From assembly GCA_021234155.1 (NCBI GenBank), contig JAJEKV010000059.1, positions 2,560,182 through 2,624,181 of the forward strand: a stretch of DNA of 64,000 nt, written 5' to 3'. Positions 43,761 to 55,100 of this stretch are shown piece after piece. The translations under genes and the position numbers were made by a program. Under the pieces are notes generated by a model. It was not told where the DNA came from, made no database searches, and worked only from the letters and a program-made list of their open reading frames with translations. This DNA comes from Isoetes taiwanensis. Taxonomy: Eukaryota > Streptophyta > Lycopodiopsida > Isoetales > Isoetaceae. Position 1 is the stretch's first letter. Each line of letters begins with the position of its first letter.

Positions 43761-46506
43761 TTCTATTCGGTGATCCTCGGGATCTTTGTTGATGATGAAT
43801 TCTTAGGAGACACAAAGGTTGGCCTTTGTGTTGGAAAGGTGCTTCGAGAACTAATGAAAGAGGATCCGAGATGTCATGCTTGTGCGAAAGGCCAAGTGAG
43901 AATGCACTTGTTTGATTGGGAAAATAGCGATGTGATCTTTCTTTGGATGGAAGGACTGTCTCACAACACATCGCAAGCTCGAGAAGCTAAAGAAAATGAG
44001 GATCTGAGCTTGAATCATTTGAGGACAACATTCGGGCTCAATTCAAACCTAAAGAGGAAGTATACTTACACACATAGGATTCCAAGAGAGCCCAAGGGGA
44101 AAAGCAAAGAGGAAAGGCTATGCTCCACAACTTCAATCAATAAGTTCATGAAGTCAAGCTGCTGCAAAAATACTTGCAACAAGAAACTTACCAAGCATCA
44201 AGTGCATTGAATTAAGAAAAGAATTTTTATCCCAACCATACAATGCAAGGGTTACCTTTTTTTGGCGTCTTTGAGTGTGACTTACACAGGAGAAGGAGAG
44301 GACGGGGATAGTGCTCAAGGGGATGGAATTGCAATGCATTTGGGTGGCGCATGGCTTTAGGTATCGGTCGATCAACATTTTACAATTGGAGAAAGAGATA
44401 TGAAGCGGGTGCAAGGGTAGTGAACATGGTAATCTTGGCTCTAAGAAGCCCGGATCCACTACAGCAGCCCTTTGAATGTGTGCTAGACAGATTCATCGAG
44501 GAGAATCTTTGAAAGTATTCCCATCGCCATAGGAGCAAAAAGAGGCAAAGATGATGTAAGAGAAAATGTACATAAGCTTCCTTCCATTCTTAATAAGAAG
44601 CTTATACATAAAGAAGTTGGAAAAATGGTTGAAGAGCTTACGGGAACAAGCTGTAGCCTTGAACTCTTTTTATAGTATATGGAAAAGGGAATTTCGGATG
44701 TTAGCATTGCAAAAAATACAGCCTTCTCTAAATGCAACATCTCAAGCGTGGTAATTAAGCAAAAGCTTCGAAAAAACAAAAGATATAAAGAGAGAGGCGA
44801 AATCTTGCAATTCAACGTCGGGCTCATATGCTAGAAGGAGCGTTCTTGCAGGAAGTCAATATTGGCATTGGAGAGCATTGTCTGGCCGGTCTCGAGAAAA
44901 TCATCTATGTATAATACATGATAAGATGGATCAGGTTAAGACTTTAGTGCCTAGAAGTCATCATCTAGCAAAAATCGTATGGAGAGGTGACCGCTTGAAG
45001 AGCAGTTTGACAGGAGCTCTAACTCATGGGCATGGTGGTCGTGCCTATGGTCATTTCTCACTTGATTTATGGAAAGATGATTCAAACTTCCATATTGGTT
45101 CACTTTCTAGGATATTGCATAACTTGGAATTGGTGCAAGAGGACAAGATAGGTGACTTATGTGGAAGTAAGCCCTGCCAGATTGCGAGATGGATGCAAGC
45201 AGATCAAGGATACCAATCCTTTGAAGAACAAACTTGCTTCTATGGCGTAAGTATTGCCAAATGCTTCAACTACAACGAATCTTTGAGGTGTTCAACCCTC
45301 TCCCGAAATCTCTATTTGCAACTTGATAATGCACGGGGCAAAACAAAAATAGGTATGTCTTTTCATACTTATCTTATTTGACTTGGCTTAAGGTCTTTGA
45401 TGAGATCCAAGTGGGCTTTATGATGGTCGGCCACACCCATGATGATATTGATGCTTTATTTGGAAATTTTTCAACCTTGATGAGTTCATCGGATGCTTTG
45501 ACACTACGAGCTACTTTACTTGTTAAAGCAAGTGCAATGCGAAATCTCCAATTCCATACTTTATTGATGAAGTTCCAAATTGGAAGGCTTTTGTGAAGGG
45601 ATTCATCCACGATAAGGAATAACCTTTGGTTGGGCATCTTGAACCATTGCTCTTCAAATTTAAGATGGCGGGGAGATTGGCCCTGTTATGCAATACAAAA
45701 TCGTCCTACACATAAAGAGTGGCTTCCGGCCAGATTCTCCGGGAGTTAGAATGTGGAAAGAGGATGAACATGGTCAGCCAATGATACCAAGTGGTGTGCC
45801 ACAAAATATTCCTCCTAGACCAACCTTGAAAGATCTTCCAGGGTTGAAGGATAGCATCAACAAATACATCTCCCTATGGAAGGACATATGTAAGAATCAA
45901 GAAAGTAGCTTGTTTGCAAGGCAATACACGGCAAGTGTTGAGTATTGGAGCCAGCTTCTTATCTCTTTGGAGGATGTTGCTCCAGGACGTCCTCAAAATG
46001 ATGCATTTTGGCCACAAACAAGACAAGCTCCTCTAGAACAAACACCATTTGTTCCAGAGGTCGACGTATCTGCCTTGGTCACACGACCTTTACCATCTTA
46101 TTGTGGCCCGTCAGATGGCCGTCCAGTGTTGCCTCTTGAAGAGTTTGATCCTCACGTACATGTGACAAAGGGTATGTTTGTTCTAGTCAGACCTGGAGAT
46201 GATAACACTGCCACTTGGTTAGGATATGCAGAGGAAAATGCTATTCTTGATCCAGAATCTACATATTTTGGCCATATTTTTGTATCGTGGTGGAAGCCTA
46301 CTGGAAGGGACTACAAAGACTGCTTGACTAAGCGTTGGCGGCCTAATCCTTCCGATCCTTCAAGGTACGAAAATTTAGATGCCATTCATTATGCTTGGGA
46401 TGCCAATGGCAAGAGGCCGAAACAAGTCAAATTCGAAATATATTGTAGACATGTGGAAAGACATAGCACATTGTTCATCTTAATACATGAGATCTTGTAC
46501 TTGTAA
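43761..46506 (+). pseudogene. Transposase core (DUF7869-like), frameshifted
   Basis: Fragments in order: GIFVDDEFLGDTKVGLCVGK and CHACAKGQVRMHLFDW; a helix-turn-helix-like GIGRSTFYNWRKRYEAGARV near 44355; GAKRGKDDVRENVHKLPSIL; LNSFYSIWKREFRML. The nuclease-like core has HDKMDQVK (about 44920), LTGALTHGHGGRAYGHFSLD, LYLQLDNARG (D near 45325) and VGFMMVGHTHDDIDALFG (D near 45441). The C-terminal part 45688-46506 is SH3/BAH-like in texture (FVLVRPGDDNTATWLGYAEE). The D/LDN/HTHxDID set matches the RNase H-like DUF7869 family (name from memory). At least five frame changes and an in-frame stop indicate a dead copy, unless some are unrecognised introns. Confidence 0.78.
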
Positions 46507-46649
46507 TACATATCTTTCATCTTAATACATAAGATCTTGTACATTACTATATTTCTGATCATATATAACTGCTTACATCTTTAATATATAAATGCATACA
46601 TGATTCATAGATAAGATGGTCAGAAGTGCTTATATGTTGAACAGGTGAT

Positions 46650-46892
46650 TCAATCATCTTCAGGATCTGTAGTAGTGATCCCTGATATCTCATAGCTCAT
46701 GCGCTCAGGAAGCCATATCAGATGGATCATAACACGAATTGATGCAGGGCAATGAATCTCAGCGCCCAAAGCTTTTTCTCGCAAGTAGGGATCAAGAATA
46801 ATATGCCTATCTAGGCAACCAACAAGATCAGAGTGGCTCATTGAGCACTTGATCGCCTCGATGTGGTGAATAGAAGAAGGCAAGGAAGCCAT
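46650..46892 (-). CDS. Small acidic protein A (80 aa), transposon paralog family
   Basis: It starts MASLPSSIHHIEAIKCSMSH and ends ISGITTTDPEDD. It shares with proteins B and C the pattern I.C-x-(M/L)-(S/N)-x-x-D, a following Cys, L(D/E).(W/Y)L, then VxIHLIWLPE and a Gly followed by an acidic tail. A TATA box (CTATAAAAAC, about 46927-46936 on the plus strand) lies about 40 nt upstream. The longer frame upstream of M33 would include the promoter and is rejected. The function is unknown and no family is recognised. Confidence 0.65.
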   Translation of the reverse strand: MASLPSSIHHIEAIKCSMSHSDLVGCLDRHIILDPYLREKALGAEIHCPASIRVMIHLIWLPERMSYEISGITTTDPEDD

Positions 46893-47264
46893 GGGAGATG
46901 AATGACCTCTAGCCCCGAATGGAGCTGTTTTTATAGTGAAGTAGAAATTATTGATGTGAATTATTGGGGTGGACTGTAGCGCCATCATTGAGCGTATACA
47001 AGTATCATGTACTCAGGTATGATTCTATCATGTACTCAGATTCTATACATCAACTAATATTCACTATGCTTATATTATACATATATCCTTAACAGATACA
47101 CAAATCATAAGTGCTTATATTATTATATCCTTAACAGGTATACATATCATAGATGATTCACTCGTCATTGCTGCTTGACTAATATAGGTGTGATTGAAAA
47201 TAAAAGACAGCTTGCATAGTTCATAGGTACTCATGTCATTATTATATCCTTAGCAGATACAGAT
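46893..47264. other. Spacer between small genes A and B
   Basis: It contains the TATA box and upstream text of gene A, which resembles that of gene B (GATGTGAATTATTGG in both). AT-rich phrases such as ATATCCTTAACAG recur three times. Confidence 0.6.
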
Positions 47265-47501
47265 TCACTCATCATCAACATCAATTTGCGTGATGCCATT
47301 CAGCTCAAAGATCTTCTGATCAGGAAGCCAATAAAGGTGGACCTTAACACGAATGAGCTTCTTGCAAGCACTCGCAGGACCATGTACTTTGGACTGCAGC
47401 CATGGATCAAGTTTGACACCATCTGTGTAGCATTCACACAGATCATTATAGCTAAGGTAGCACGTGAAGGATCGGATGTTCTCTGGACGATCGGAAGCCA
47501 T
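47265..47501 (-). CDS. Small acidic protein B (78 aa), transposon paralog family
   Basis: It starts MASDRPENIRSFTCYLSYND and ends GITQIDVDDE. It aligns with A through the C-x-x-S-x-x-D-L-x-x-C block, LDPWL, IRVKVHLYWLPD and the acidic end. Its promoter is like that of A: CTATAAAAGCAGCTCCAT lies about 40 nt upstream, and CTCATTCATCTCCCATGGC at the start is nearly identical. It is transcribed divergently from C across about 206 bp. Confidence 0.65.
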   Translation of the reverse strand: MASDRPENIRSFTCYLSYNDLCECYTDGVKLDPWLQSKVHGPASACKKLIRVKVHLYWLPDQKIFELNGITQIDVDDE

Positions 47502-47707
47502 GGGAGATGAATGAGCTCTACCACCGGATGGAGCTGCTTTTATAGTGAAGTAAAATGATTGATGTGAATTATTGGTGTACATTGCCATTATACGAGTACA
47601 AGTATGTATATGATCCAATAATTTCTATGTATATACCATCAATAATTTTGGTGGGTATAAATATACATCAAATTGCCGAGTGCAGCAACATTGGCCTCCG
47701 TCTAACT

Positions 47708-47953
47708 ATGGCGCATTCTGGTCCTGAACGTGATTCTATCACTTGCAAGATGAATCATGAGGACTTCAAGCAGTGCCGTGAGCGACATATACCGCTTGAA
47801 GACTGGCTCACCACTGTTGCTCTCAATCCTCGCCATTATCCTGATCCCTTCGATGTTATCATCCATCTTATATGGAATAGAGAGCATCAAATGTTCATGA
47901 TCGAAAGGATCTCTGGAGCGCCTTCTGCTGGTTCTGATGATTCAGAATCGTAA
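47708..47953 (+). CDS. Small acidic protein C (81 aa), transposon paralog family
   Basis: It starts MAHSGPERDSITCKMNHEDF and ends APSAGSDDSES. It shares ITCKMNHEDF...C, RHIPLEDWL and VIIHLIW with A and B. The TATA-like GGTATAAATATA lies about 50 nt upstream of the chosen ATG, so the longer frame from 47555 is rejected. Retention of all three frames in a transposon with a dead transposase suggests late duplication or a selected role. Function is unknown. Confidence 0.65.
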   Translation: MAHSGPERDSITCKMNHEDFKQCRERHIPLEDWLTTVALNPRHYPDPFDVIIHLIWNREHQMFMIERISGAPSAGSDDSES

Positions 47954-48002
47954 GAGTAGAAGAATAATAGTACTTATCATCTTGTTGTAATCTGGTTGTG
48001 TT

Positions 48003-48140
48003 AGTATACAACAGGTATATATAACCTTTTGTAATACACATAACCATACTATATGTATTGAGGTATACTAGTATGCAACAGGTATACATAACCTTTTGTA
48101 ATACACATAACCATACTATAAGTATTGAGGTATACATAAC
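48003..48140. repeat. Two-unit tandem repeat near the right TIR
   Basis: CAACAGGTATA(T/C)ATAACC begins at about 48009 and 48077, a period of 68 bp, with ATACACATAACCATACTATA in both units. Confidence 0.85.
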
Positions 48141-48186
48141 CCTCCAAGGTATACTATATAAAAATTATTCCAACTTGTCTTCAGAA

Positions 48187-48211
48187 TTCCAACTTTAATG
48201 AAACTCTGCTT
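48187..48211 (-). repeat. Right TIR of the 11.4-kb transposon
   Basis: Inverted match to 36857-36881, directly followed by the target duplication AAACA. Confidence 0.95.
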
Positions 48212-50615
48212 AAACAGAGAGTCAAAATCTGCAGATGGATCTTGGTGAGGAATTTTGGGTTGAGATTTGGGTAGACAACTTCAGAATGGACTCTAGATCA
48301 CGTACATAGGGTCTAAGTGGCAAAAAGATGTTATGTTTTTTGTCTGAGAAAGACCACAGTGCTAAATTCTGTCACAGTCTGTAACAGTCATAGGGAACAA
48401 CTAATTTTTATGTTTTCCTTACTTCCCTTAGATGTATATGCTAATACAACCATGTTGGGGATGAAATATAAACATTTAGTTTGGGTGCAATCTAAGAAAA
48501 ATACTCCTATCCTATATTTTGAGTTTTTTGTGTTTGGTTTTGATTCTAACAGCAATATCACATAAAGAAATGATGGCACTAGTTTTCCAGGCAAGGAATA
48601 AGCATTATAGCGAAATGTTACGGGGAATTAAAGAGTTTTCACAAGTAATACCGGGGAATGATGCACGAAAATAAATCTCGAGGGCATCACAAGTTTCTGA
48701 AAATTCACAAATTATCAATAAAGCATGATCAGTCATAGAACTTGAGTCGGAATCAAAGTCATTCGATATTGAGCAGGTCACAGCAGGTCACAGCAGGTCA
48801 CAGTATAACAAATCTTCAATCTTCGAGCAGAATGAGTCGGGGTTTCTTGAGCAAAACAGAGTAATATATCATAAAAATAGAATGCGCCAGGATCACAGAG
48901 GTATTTCTCTGAGGGGTCGTGTCAAAATGCTTTGTTTTCCTGGATTAAAAACTGTCCTTCCCAAAAACCAGCTCGGTTGAGTGATTTCAGGCTTAATTTG
49001 AGCAAATTTCCTTAAATCAAGTGCCACAGGGGGTTCCAGAGGTCTCGGAAAAGGTTCAAGAGATGATTTCGGGAGCAAAAGGGCGGGATTCAATCCAATT
49101 TTGGCACGAATTTGCCAGATTTAGCATTATCCCAGTTTTTAGGGTTTACAGAAGAATTTTGAGGCTCGAAATATCCCACAGGCCTAAATGGGTTTGGGAG
49201 ATAAGGATATATAAAGAATAGTCTGAGTCACCCTTTCGAATTTGCATGCCACGCAGAGGGGTTGTGCCAGCTCGTGTTCTGGAGGCCCTGCCCTGCTGCC
49301 ACGTGGACCAATGGGGGGGGCTAAGGTGGAATTTAAGGCTGATGTGGAAAATAGAGGATAGGGTAGATAGGCTAGAATAGGTTTTTTTTTTTTTTTTTTT
49401 TTTTTTTTATTTTTGGCACGCATTCCAAGAAATGAATTTTGAGAGGCTTCCCAAGGTCTTTTTTGGATTTTTAAAAGGCCAACATAGCTTATTTTTATCA
49501 AGCTTCAAATCTGGAGTGTTTTCAGGTCAAGCTGAAATACTTGAAATTTTGGCCCTTTTGACCATGGTCAATGAATTTTCAAACTTGGAAATGGTGGAAA
49601 AATCATAGGAAAAGAATGGGAAAATGGTGAAAATAGGCTATGGTAGGGTTTATGAGGATAGGATGAAGGTAAAAACCAAGCTTATTTGCTCTTAAGGTTT
49701 TCCAAGATCTTTTAAGAGCAATTCAAAAGTGGAGGTGGGATCAAATAAAATATGTGTAGTAAAATAGCATCAAAGTGAAAGAATTCATGGAAAAGGGGCC
49801 TTTTGGGGGTTTTTTGAGTATGTATGGGAAGATATGGAATGAATGGGATAGAAAAGGATGGAAACCCCTGTAGCACATGATCTTACTTCAGATTACTCAA
49901 AAGCTCAAATCATACCTTATAGTGAAAAATAACTTTGCTCAAGCCTAGAGGTCTTCCAATCTTCTAAAAGGGTCTTCCAATCTTCAAGGCCAAAATGAGA
50001 GCAATTTCACTTCCAAAGTGGCATCCTCAAAAGTGTGACCTCTAAACCATTGATGTAACTCATATCAAGCTCATATAAGTGAATTTGGCAAAAATGCTTT
50101 ATACTCCTTGTAAACTTGCTATATCCTTTGCCTGGTCTTCAAATTAGAAGAAAAATGCTCAAATAGATAAGTTTTAGAAATTTACTTTACCCCAAGGAAA
50201 GACTAGGCTATATTAGGGGATCCCTGATGTCTTCCAAACTTGGTCAAATGTCTTCCAAACTCTAATGGGATCTCAATGGCCTAGAATTTGTCCTTAGAGG
50301 AAGTATGAATGAACAAAAGGTCCAATGCAAAGATGTTGTCCTCATGTTGCCCAAAATGGGCAACATCTCCTCAAAGGAAAGAAGGAGGCTGGTCCCCTCA
50401 GCCTCAAAGGAAAGAATGCTAATTGAATGGTCTTCAGAATGCCAACAAGTGGTGTAAGGTGTAGAATCTCTTTGCAGTGATGGAAAATATGAAGCAGAGT
50501 ATAGGATGATGAAGTAGATAATAGGAGAAGAAGATCAAATGGGGGGTAGGACAACTCAAGACAGGTGAATATGGAGAAGAAGGAATGGATGAACCTACAT
50601 ATGACAATGATAACC

Positions 50616-50870
50616 AAGTTAGCATGAGTGCTAAATAAATGATGAGTGGCAATATAGGATTAGCACTCTTAGGATTGCATATGGAAGCAAGGGCTAGATG
50701 GAAAGGCAGGTCAACTTAGGACAAGTGAGAATTCAAAACAAGTGAACCTGCATATGGCAATAAAAGCAAGTTAGCATGAGTGCTAAATAAATGATGAGTA
50801 GGAATATAGGATTTGCACTCTTAGAATCTCATATGGAAGCAAGGGCTAGGTGGAAAGAGGCCAACTGAAG
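50616..50870. repeat. Tandem repeat in G2, 152-bp period
   Basis: AAGTTAGCATGAGTGCTAAA begins at 50616 and 50768. Both units continue through GCATATGGAAGCAAGG-like text. Confidence 0.85.
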
Positions 50871-51100
50871 ACAAGTGAGAATGGTGAGCAAATGGACCTG
50901 AAATGGCAACACTCAAATCTGTTAAAGCATAGCAAACCTCTATTTATTTGACTAGGTCATAACCCTTAGAAGTTTCACACACAAACCTTTAGACCATTAT
51001 AAACATCCAAAATTCAAAAAATTTCTGATAACCATCGAGTTAAACCCTAATTCACCTCACTCTGTTCTGTGCTCAAAAAACTCGAACTCCTGCTCTGATC

Positions 51101-51847
51101 ATGGCTCCATTTTCCTACAAAACACCCATCTGGGACAATTTAACAGCTGATCCAAACCATTTAGGAGTTTTTCCCGAGATTGATCCAGCAACAGGTATTC
51201 CAATTCCTTATGGTGTGATCAGGCCAGTGCAGGAAATTCATACAGATGCAGAATGGGATGATATCCTGATCAATGGAGAACCTCTACCAGCTTCAAATCT
51301 GGCTATGGCACATGCATTTTTGAAACAGAGTATGGCAGTGGGAGGTAACAGTTTTGACATAGCATTTCCTGATTTCGAGAAGGAACTATACAGGGGAAAC
51401 TTAAACCATGAGCACCATGCAATGTGCAATTTTCTTGGACAAGAAACTTACAGAGAAAAACTGACAGCTTTGAACAGGTACCGAGACACTAAGGTTCTTT
51501 GGGCCAAGATTTTTGGAAGGGAATTTATACAGATGCTCCATGTTTACTATTTTTTATGTAAACATCACCAAGAGATGACAGATGCCCAATTCAGCAGGTA
51601 TAGGCAGTTGTATTATTCTCACAGGATGCTAACAGACAGCTATGGTTCTCTGATGCTCCTGATGGTAAAAAATAGGCATTTTGAGCTACTCCAAGAGAAC
51701 CTCTGGAAAGAAGAACATTATGTTTTTGGTACTATGGACAGCTTTTTTGCAAGGTATAACAGTCTCTTGGATGCAGCAGATGGATCCCCTTCAAACAAGA
51801 TCCCTACCATCCCTTCAAGAAATACTGATAGTATTGGTTCTCTCTGA
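51101..51847 (+). CDS. Antisense accessory gene of gypsy G2 (248 aa)
   Basis: It is an intact frame starting MAPFSYKTPIWDNLTADPNH, opposite in direction to G2 gag-pol, between integrase and the 3' LTR. A TATA-like CATTATAAACAT lies about 105 nt upstream and AATGAA-type sequence follows the stop. The protein is mostly helical in composition, with no signal peptide or membrane segment. I do not recognise the fold. Tat-type plant gypsy elements such as Grande carry an unrelated-looking antisense gene at the same place, so this is probably an element accessory gene, possibly affecting RNA or host response (inference). Confidence 0.6.
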   Translation: MAPFSYKTPIWDNLTADPNHLGVFPEIDPATGIPIPYGVIRPVQEIHTDAEWDDILINGEPLPASNLAMAHAFLKQSMAVGGNSFDIAFPDFEKELYRGNLNHEHHAMCNFLGQETYREKLTALNRYRDTKVLWAKIFGREFIQMLHVYYFLCKHHQEMTDAQFSRYRQLYYSHRMLTDSYGSLMLLMVKNRHFELLQENLWKEEHYVFGTMDSFFARYNSLLDAADGSPSNKIPTIPSRNTDSIGSL

Positions 51848-52166
51848 GAGGATCTACTCATTTGTAACCTGTGTACCTTTTCTGATTAATGAAAAATTTT
51901 CTTGCTCTTTTTTTTGAAATTGTCTGGTCTGTGAAAATATCTCTGCTTCAAAAAAATTACACATTAGTTCACCTCAAAGGAAAGAATGGTCTTGATGGCA
52001 CAAGTATAAGGAAACTTCAATACAACTAAACCAAAAATCAATCAAGCAAATCCAACAAACAGAAATCTAAAGCTTAAACCTCAAAGGAAATGAGCAAATC
52101 CAATCAAAAGAAATTTAAATCTTCAACTTTAACTAAAATTAGCCTACTCTAAGCTAGAATAGGTGT

Positions 52167-55100
52167 CTATATGGAAGCAAATAGGCCCAAACATGCATGT
52201 TGAGGCCAATATCTTTTAAGATGCTGAATGTTAATAGGATTGGGCAACTCTAAACCTGTACTGAGATCTATCAATCTATAAGATGAGCAACCAGCCTCTC
52301 CTAAAATCTGATAAGGGCCTTCCCAAGGATTTTCAAACTTAGAAAGCTTCCCCTCATCTGCAGCATTCCATTTTAACACTAATTCCATAGGTGCAAACTT
52401 ATCCTGTAACTTGTGAGCAGCTTTGAAAGCTGCTGCACTCTTGGCCTTTTTCAGCAAATTGTAATTTTCTGCAGAAATTCTCTCCTCATCTAGTTTTAAC
52501 AGCACTTCATACCTGTGCTTTAAGGCTTCAGAGAACTCCAATTCCAATTTGAGTGCCATCCTTAGGGAAGGTATCTCCACCTCGACTGGTATGACAGCCT
52601 CAACTCCATAAACCAAACTGAAAGGTGAAGCATTAGTAGCTGTTTTGGAGGTAATTCTATGAGCCCAAAGAGCATCATATAACTTCAAGTGCCAATCCCT
52701 TTGGTTTTGACAAACTGTTTTCTGCAAAATACCCTTAAGCACTTTGTTAGTAGATTCAGCTTGGCCATTTCCCTGAGGATAATAGGCTAAGCTTTTCACA
52801 TGCTTGATCTTGAGACTTGAGACAAGGAAATTAATAACATCATTAATAAAAGTGGAGCCTCTATCAGTCAAAATTTTAAAGGGAATGCCAAACCTAGAGC
52901 AAATGTTCTCATGCAAAAATCTAGCAGTGGTATATGCATTTGCTTTTCTCAAAGGTGCTGCTTCAGACCATTTGGTAAACAAATCTGTAGCTATAATTAT
53001 ATATTCATGCTGGGTTGAAGATGGGGGATTTATAGGACCAACATAATCTAACCCCCATACTTGAAATGGACTTGGGGACACAATTCCTGTGAGAGGGGCA
53101 GGATGCAAAACTTTTTTACCAAAGATTTGACATTGGTGACAAGTTTTTATAATATCATAACAATCTTTGAACAAATGGGGCCAAAAATAACCAGACCTCA
53201 GTATTTTCTTGGCAGTTGTATCTGCTGCAAAATGACCACCACAGACTCGTTTGTGATTTTCAGCAAGTACTAGGGCAGCTTCATCTTCATCAACACACCT
53301 TAAAAGAACTCCATCCCTGCTACCTTGCACAAAATATCTCCAACCAAGGTGTAAGTTAAACATTTGAGCTTAAACTTATAGGCTTGGCTCTTAGTAAATT
53401 CAGGAGGTATCTCCTGATACTGAAGAAACCTCCTAATAGATTGTTGCCAGCCTGGAACCTGTTTATCTGAAGGGTCTTGTTCATTTACAACAAGGTTAGC
53501 CATTTCTTCTCCTTCCTGTACAACTTCTTCATGCTCAAAATAGGCAGCAGGTAAATACAAACTCGGGTTATTCACAACATGGATAACTTTTACCTTTAGA
53601 TCATAAGATTGGAGCCTACAAGCCCATCTATGAAGCTTGGGTTTTGCCAATTTCTTACCATATAAATAAGGCATAGGATTCTGCTGCATGTAGACAGTGG
53701 TCTGAGATTTTTGCAGAAGATGCCCCCGTCTTTCTATCAAAAAAATAAGAGCAGCTGCACTTCTTTCAATCTTGGCATACCTCTCTTCAGTTTGAGACCA
53801 TTGTTTGCTTGCAAAAGCAATGGGGTGCTTTTCCTGCAAAATAGCAATTCCAACAGCTTTTTTGGTAACAGTAATATAGACTGTGAATGGCAGTGAGAGA
53901 TCTGGAGTTTTTAAACGTGTGGCATGGCAAATAGCTTCTATAATCTGCACAAAGGCTTTCTCACATTCATTAGTCCAAACAACAGCTCTGTACTTACTTT
54001 CTTTTTTACTAACATGGCCTATTCTGGTTAGTTTGGAGATAGGACTAACATGGTGAGAGAAATTAGGCACATAAATTCTCAAAAAAGAAGTCATCCCCAT
54101 AAATTCCTTGACATCTCTAAGTGTCTTGGGAGTTTGAAGCTTCTTTAAGGCAATGATTTTTTCTTCAGCTACTTGAAGACCCTGGGCAGAAACTTCATGG
54201 CCTAACAGTTGGCCTTTGGATGATAAAAAGATGCACTTCTTGGGATTTAGATTAACTCCAGCTTGTCTGCACAATATAAATATCCTTGTTAGCTCTGAAA
54301 TATGGTCACTTACTTCAGTACCTAGGCATAAATCATCCAGAAAGACTCTAAATTGTTCTGGAGTCATGCTTGCAAAGACAGTGTCCATGGCTCTCTGAAA
54401 TGTAGCAGGGGCATTCATTAAACCAAAAGGCATCCTTTTCATTGCAAAGGTTCCCCATGGAGTGATAAAGGATGTCTTGGGCTGATCTTCCTGTTTGATA
54501 CTTATCTGATTAAATCCAGAGAAACCATCCAAAAATGAGTACATGGATTTGCCAGCTACTGCATAAAGAATTTCTTCTAAAAAAGGCAAAGGATAGCAAT
54601 CCTTAATAGTAGCCTTATTAAGATCTCTATAATCTACACAAATTCTCAAAGAACCATTCTTTTTTAAGACTGGGACAATGCATGAAACCCAGGAAGGGTT
54701 CACAATAGGCACTATCAAACCTGACTCCTGCATTTTAAACAACTCCTGTTTGATAAGATCCAAAAGTGAAGAATTAATTCTTCTCAATTTCTGCATAACA
54801 GGTTTAGCATCTTCTCGAACTTTTATCTCAAACTCACAAATATTTTTATCAACCCCTTTCAATTCTGAATATTCCCAAGCAAAAACATCCGCCCAATCCT
54901 CAAATAACTCAATCATTTTACCTTGATCATCTTCATTATATAAGTCTCCCATTTGCAGGGTCCTGGACATACCTCCTTTATGCACTTCAAGTTCTTTATG
55001 TGATTCCTCTTGTGCTAAGTTGATAGTTAAGATGGGGTGGAATTGGGAGAGCTCCTCTTCATCTAAGACATCTTCTTGGATAGCTCCTTCAGACAAATAC

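Larger units (their letters stand above)
36857..48211. mobile_element. 11,355-bp DNA transposon with ParB/methyltransferase cargo
   Basis: TIRs are 25 bp with one mismatch, starting AAGCAAAGTTTCATTAAAG, at 36857-36881 and 48187-48211. The target duplication is AAACA (36852-36856 and 48212-48216). The sister LTR shows the single-copy site at 58013-58017. Contents from left to right are: a spliced ParB/methyltransferase-like gene (minus); a divergent GC-rich promoter region; a decayed transposase gene (plus) with DUF8039-like and DUF7869-like parts; and three small paralogous genes. The GCGCCATTT dyad is repeated throughout its noncoding DNA. Confidence 0.95.
36509..50365 (-). repeat. G2 3' LTR, split by DNA transposon
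   Basis: The LTR parts are 36509-36856 and 48217-50365, about 2.5 kb in total. They match 57670-60154 with few substitutions. The right end (the element's LTR start) carries an inverted repeat TTGCCCAAAATGGGCAA. Confidence 0.95.

Noticed and set aside
48317-48565. Identical 82-codon frames at 48317-48565 and 58118-58366
   Set aside because: They lie in the two LTRs of gypsy G2, so identity reflects LTR duplication, not a conserved gene.
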